Positions 61,248-64,000 of a stretch of 64,000 nt of DNA are shown here, one piece after another. Source of the DNA: Vibrio agarilyticus (GTDB lineage Bacteria; Pseudomonadota; Gammaproteobacteria; Enterobacterales; Vibrionaceae); the NCBI RefSeq assembly GCF_012641465.1, contig NZ_JABAIK010000001.1, positions 186,001 to 250,000 of the forward strand, given 5' to 3'. Numbering within the stretch: position 1 is the first letter of the stretch; every line of letters starts with the position of its first letter. The position numbers were made by a program, and so were the translations under genes. A model generated the notes under the pieces. That model ran no database searches, was not told where the DNA came from, and worked only from the letters and a program-made list of their open reading frames with translations.

Positions 61248-62372
61248 ATGATTATTGGCGTTCCAAAAGAAATCAAAAACCACGAATACCGCGTTGGCAT
61301 GACCCCTGCCAGCGTTCGCGAAGTGATCTCTCATGGCCACCAGGTTTACATCGAAACCCAAGCGGGTGCTGGTATTGGCTTTTCGGACAATGATTACATC
61401 ACTGTCGGTGCATCCATTCTTTCATCTGCGGCGGACGTTTTTGCCCGCGCCGATATGATAGTCAAAGTCAAAGAACCTCAAGCGGTCGAACGCGCTATGC
61501 TGCGCGAAGGCCAGATTCTATTTACCTATCTGCATCTTGCGCCTGATTGGCCTCAGACCCAAGAATTGATTAACAGTAAAGCCGTCTGCATCGCTTACGA
61601 AACGGTTACCGATGCGCAAGAGCGTTTGCCACTACTGGCGCCAATGTCCGAAGTTGCTGGCCGCATGTCCATTCAAGCAGGCGCGCAAACGTTAGAAAAA
61701 TCCCACGGCGGACAGGGCTTACTGCTCGGTGGCGTCCCTGGCGTTGCCCCCGCGAAAGTCGTCATTATCGGTGGTGGCGTCGTCGGTGCCAACGCTGCGC
61801 GTATGGCGGTTGGCCTGAGAGCCGATGTCACTATTTTGGACCGTAATACCGATACATTACGCCGCCTTGACGAAGAATTCCAAGGCCGAGCCAAAGTTAT
61901 CTATTCAACGTCTGACGCGATTGAGCGCCATGTCATCGAGGCCGATTTAGTTATCGGTGCCGTCTTAATTCCTGGCGCTGCTGCGCCTAAATTAGTCACT
62001 AAAACGCACATCGCTCAAATGAAACCCGGCGCCGCAGTTGTCGATGTTGCCATCGACCAAGGCGGCTGTTTTGAAACCTCGGTGGCCACCACTCACGACA
62101 ATCCCACTTATTTGGAAAATGGCGTGGTTCACTACTGCGTCGCTAATATGCCCGGCGCTGTGGCAAGAACGTCTACTTTTGCCTTAAATAACGCTACCTT
62201 ACCCTACATTGTTGCGTTAGCCAATAAGGGTTATCGCCAAGCATTGCTCGACGATAACGGATTTTTACACGGTTTGAATGTATTTCATGGTCTTATTACC
62301 TGTAAAGAAGTCGCAGAATCGTTCAATCTTGAATTCACTGAGCCTTTAAAAGCAATGCAACTGTTTGACTAA
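61248..62372 (+). CDS. ald: Alanine dehydrogenase
   Basis: NAD-dependent oxidative deamination of L-alanine to pyruvate and ammonia. It has 374 residues. The N-terminus MIIGVPKEIKNHEYRVGMTP is the AlaDH/PNT signature 1, containing the substrate-binding Arg15. Catalytic Lys is in MIVKVKEPQ (about 74) and His in FTYLHLAPD (about 96). The NAD-binding GGGVVGANAARMA is at about 175-187 and the catalytic Asp in DVAIDQGGCFET (about 270). AGTGAGGAG precedes the ATG at 61248. A terminator follows at 62381. Confidence 0.97.
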   Translation: MIIGVPKEIKNHEYRVGMTPASVREVISHGHQVYIETQAGAGIGFSDNDYITVGASILSSAADVFARADMIVKVKEPQAVERAMLREGQILFTYLHLAPDWPQTQELINSKAVCIAYETVTDAQERLPLLAPMSEVAGRMSIQAGAQTLEKSHGGQGLLLGGVPGVAPAKVVIIGGGVVGANAARMAVGLRADVTILDRNTDTLRRLDEEFQGRAKVIYSTSDAIERHVIEADLVIGAVLIPGAAAPKLVTKTHIAQMKPGAAVVDVAIDQGGCFETSVATTHDNPTYLENGVVHYCVANMPGAVARTSTFALNNATLPYIVALANKGYRQALLDDNGFLHGLNVFHGLITCKEVAESFNLEFTEPLKAMQLFD

Positions 62373-62380
62373 ATCCGAAT

Positions 62381-62424
62381 AAAAAAGGCGCAACATATTG
62401 GCTTATAATATGCTGCGCCCTTTA
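62381..62424 (+). terminator. Terminator of ald
   Basis: GGCGCAACATATT pairs with AATATGCTGCGCC with one mismatch, preceded by an A-run and followed by CTTTAT. It begins 9 bases past the ald stop. The rest of the 337-base gap to the next gene holds only a repeat remnant at 62681. Confidence 0.78.
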
Positions 62425-62680
62425 TAATTAGCATGCTAACAAAATGATTTTTAAAGCAATAATTTCAAATAATCACGCATCCTAAAGCCTAAAATTCATC
62501 ATTGGCACCGAGCCAGTTTGTCTCCGCGCAGCATGGCGCGCCCACAAATACCTTAAATATTGCAAGGTGGATCACGCTCAGTGCTCCTACCAGTAAAAAA
62601 ATTAATAATTGTGAAAAATTTTCTTCTTCAATCACGATTTTTTTCACCGCTGCAAGATTATTTTGCTATTTGAGTGCCTA

Positions 62681-62714
62681 TATACCCAAGTCACCTCAAG
62701 ATGCGCGGTTCAAT
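62681..62714 (+). repeat. Solo end of the 268-bp MITE-like family
   Basis: TATACCCAAGTCACCTCAAG then ATGCGCGGTTCAA, matching the left terminal repeat of the element at 33844. Its last bases include the stop codon of the methyltransferase gene, so a copy inserted at or decayed into the gene's 3' end. Confidence 0.65.
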
Positions 62715-63942
62715 CGTTGGCCTCACCGTTTTGCGTTGTGACACGCTCCGCATGAAGCAAAATATTACGTGGGGTAATATTGGCACCACAAAATTCGTTC
62801 AGAGCTACCTTATAACCCCGTTCTTGTAAATAAAGCGCTCTATCAAGCACCAACCACAATTCAAGCGCGCGCTGAAAGCCCATTTGCACCAGACTCAAGC
62901 GCTCCATGTGCCAAAATCGCGCTACCGCACGCGATTCATAAGTGCTGAAATCGATAAGTGGTAATACATACGACTTTTGCGCCGCAGCCCAGTGACAGAG
63001 CGCTTCAAACCCCTCAGCCAGCTGTGATTTTTTTATGCTCGGAATGGGCAGGTATTCCCCCACGCTCAACTGCTCTCGCGCAATAAGATCAAACCCTAAG
63101 CGAAAGATCATCTCTTGCTGGCGATGGCGATGCACTCGCTCCCCTCCGGTCACGGTTTGTTGCAGCGGAATTCGCAGCTCACGCTGCGTCAGTTTCAAAC
63201 CTGAGGCTTGGGCGGGCTGTGATAACGCTTGATACTGAGCCGATCGCGTTAAATGGTAGCAACAAGGCGCAATAGTGATCGCTGGCGACTGCTGAGCACT
63301 TGCTGCTTTTAGTAGCGTGACATGCAAATCACCACAGGCATGAAGCGCAATGGCATGTTGCTGCGGTTTAAACGCTGTCAGTGCATCGTCACTAAACGCA
63401 TCAGCTTCGACAAAATGCATGGGCAGCTGGTGCTGATTCGCATAGTGCTGGCCCGATTGGCACAGTTGAGCTTGGTATTCCAAACTCACCACAGGCTCGT
63501 GGTTTGATGCTGCCAATAATCGGCCTAAATACCCTTTACCTGCGCACCATTCAAGCCAGTTATCACCATGATGATGGAGAAGAGCAAAATTAGCAAAGCG
63601 CTGAATTTGAGTCAGCTTGCGACCAGGAATTCCGGTCTCAAGATGACGAGGCATCGCCTCAACCTGTGACGAGCAGGCCTCATCCAAGAGACTCAACTCC
63701 GTTTGCTGGTGCAATAACGACAGCTCTGGAATAAATGCGCCTAACTGAGTAATCAGCTTAGAAACGTCGGTTTTCCAATAGGCAATATCGTTCGGCGTCA
63801 GTTGCTCTAGCCAAGCGCAAAGCGCGGGATAGTCTTTCTGCCAAGGCAGCGAATCATCGAGACTTGAGTGAAATGGCTCAAAGCGCCAAAGTGATTGCGT
63901 TGCGGTAAGTAACGCGTCAATAGTAGTAAATGATGGCAACAT
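62710..63942 (-). CDS. SAM-dependent methyltransferase (METTL25-like, Methyltransf_32)
   Basis: A 410-residue cytoplasmic protein with a Rossmann methyltransferase domain in the middle: motif I WLEWCAGKGYLGRLLA (about 131-146), motif II VVSLEY (about 153) and LHACGDLHVTLLKAA (about 200), then IAPCCYHL (about 225). The Cys-rich ACGD and PCCYH motifs are typical of the METTL25/Methyltransf_32 family, whose eukaryotic member methylates a ribosomal protein; the bacterial substrate is unknown. The N-terminal 110 residues and C-terminal region are helical with no recognised domain. The stop codon lies within a repeat end at 62681-62714. No promoter is clear in the 58 bases left before the window edge. 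Confidence 0.83.
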   Translation of the reverse strand: MLPSFTTIDALLTATQSLWRFEPFHSSLDDSLPWQKDYPALCAWLEQLTPNDIAYWKTDVSKLITQLGAFIPELSLLHQQTELSLLDEACSSQVEAMPRHLETGIPGRKLTQIQRFANFALLHHHGDNWLEWCAGKGYLGRLLAASNHEPVVSLEYQAQLCQSGQHYANQHQLPMHFVEADAFSDDALTAFKPQQHAIALHACGDLHVTLLKAASAQQSPAITIAPCCYHLTRSAQYQALSQPAQASGLKLTQRELRIPLQQTVTGGERVHRHRQQEMIFRLGFDLIAREQLSVGEYLPIPSIKKSQLAEGFEALCHWAAAQKSYVLPLIDFSTYESRAVARFWHMERLSLVQMGFQRALELWLVLDRALYLQERGYKVALNEFCGANITPRNILLHAERVTTQNGEAND

Positions 63943-64000
63943 CTGGCCCTCCCCCGCGCAGTGTAATCACTTCGTGCGTGAGGGAGAAGTGTTATATTTG

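Noticed and set aside
62502-62741. 79-codon plus-strand frame between ald and the methyltransferase gene
   Set aside because: It runs through a repeat remnant into the antisense of the methyltransferase gene and has no ribosome site or recognisable product.

Overview
This is a chromosomal segment of a gamma-proteobacterium of the family Vibrionaceae, Vibrio or a close relative such as Salinivibrio. I base this on Vibrio-like proteins (VicH-type H-NS, thymidine kinase, HisIE/HisB fusions), on the order lrp-ftsK-lolA-rarA-serS / bio cluster / htpX / purB-hflD-mnmA / gsk / hns / nhaC / his operon, which as I recall it matches the chromosome I backbone of Vibrio cholerae, and on many ERIC (IRU)-type intergenic repeats. 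I cannot name the species.

Layout. 1-12.9 kb: focA, a small TIGR02647 protein, a YeeZ-like dehydrogenase, a two-gene RND efflux operon, tdk, cysS, then ppiB, lpxH and an EAL-HDOD signalling gene. 13-21.2 kb: a SEC-C protein and the complete histidine operon (hisG-D-C-B-H-A-F-IE) on the minus strand, preceded by a promoter, a 16-residue leader peptide with six consecutive His codons and an attenuator. An ERIC element lies inside the operon and supplies the last codons and stop of hisC. 21.2-28.9 kb: a type I secretion locus (RTX-only giant protein, ABC exporter, HlyD adaptor) beside the his operon. 29-37.5 kb: NhaC-family antiporter, a 1-kb H-NS upstream region, hns, gsk, a 268-bp MITE-like element, mnmA, hflD, purB.

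37.5-45.6 kb: an eight-gene minus-strand operon with tightly packed or overlapping genes (SnoaL-like, SDR, FAD oxidoreductase, DUF1365, CFA-type methyltransferase, DUF2878, chalcone-isomerase-like, DUF3833 lipoprotein), a set associated in other bacteria with the ChrR/sigma-E singlet-oxygen response and membrane lipid modification; then htpX and a small conserved protein. 45.6-50.8 kb: bioBFCD and divergent bioA around a palindromic promoter/operator.

50.8-53.6 kb: the accessory highlight. An AT-rich cassette with a reverse transcriptase of the Abi/unknown-group (DRT-like) lineage and a two-TM small protein is bracketed by about 125-bp inverted repeats. Each repeat folds into three hairpins, and one base pair differs between the arms by a compensatory change. 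It sits between bioA and serS and is the best candidate here for an undescribed (probably anti-phage) system. 53.6-64 kb: serS, rarA, lolA, ftsK, lrp, divergent ald and a METTL25-like methyltransferase. No rRNA, tRNA, CRISPR array or transposase gene was seen.
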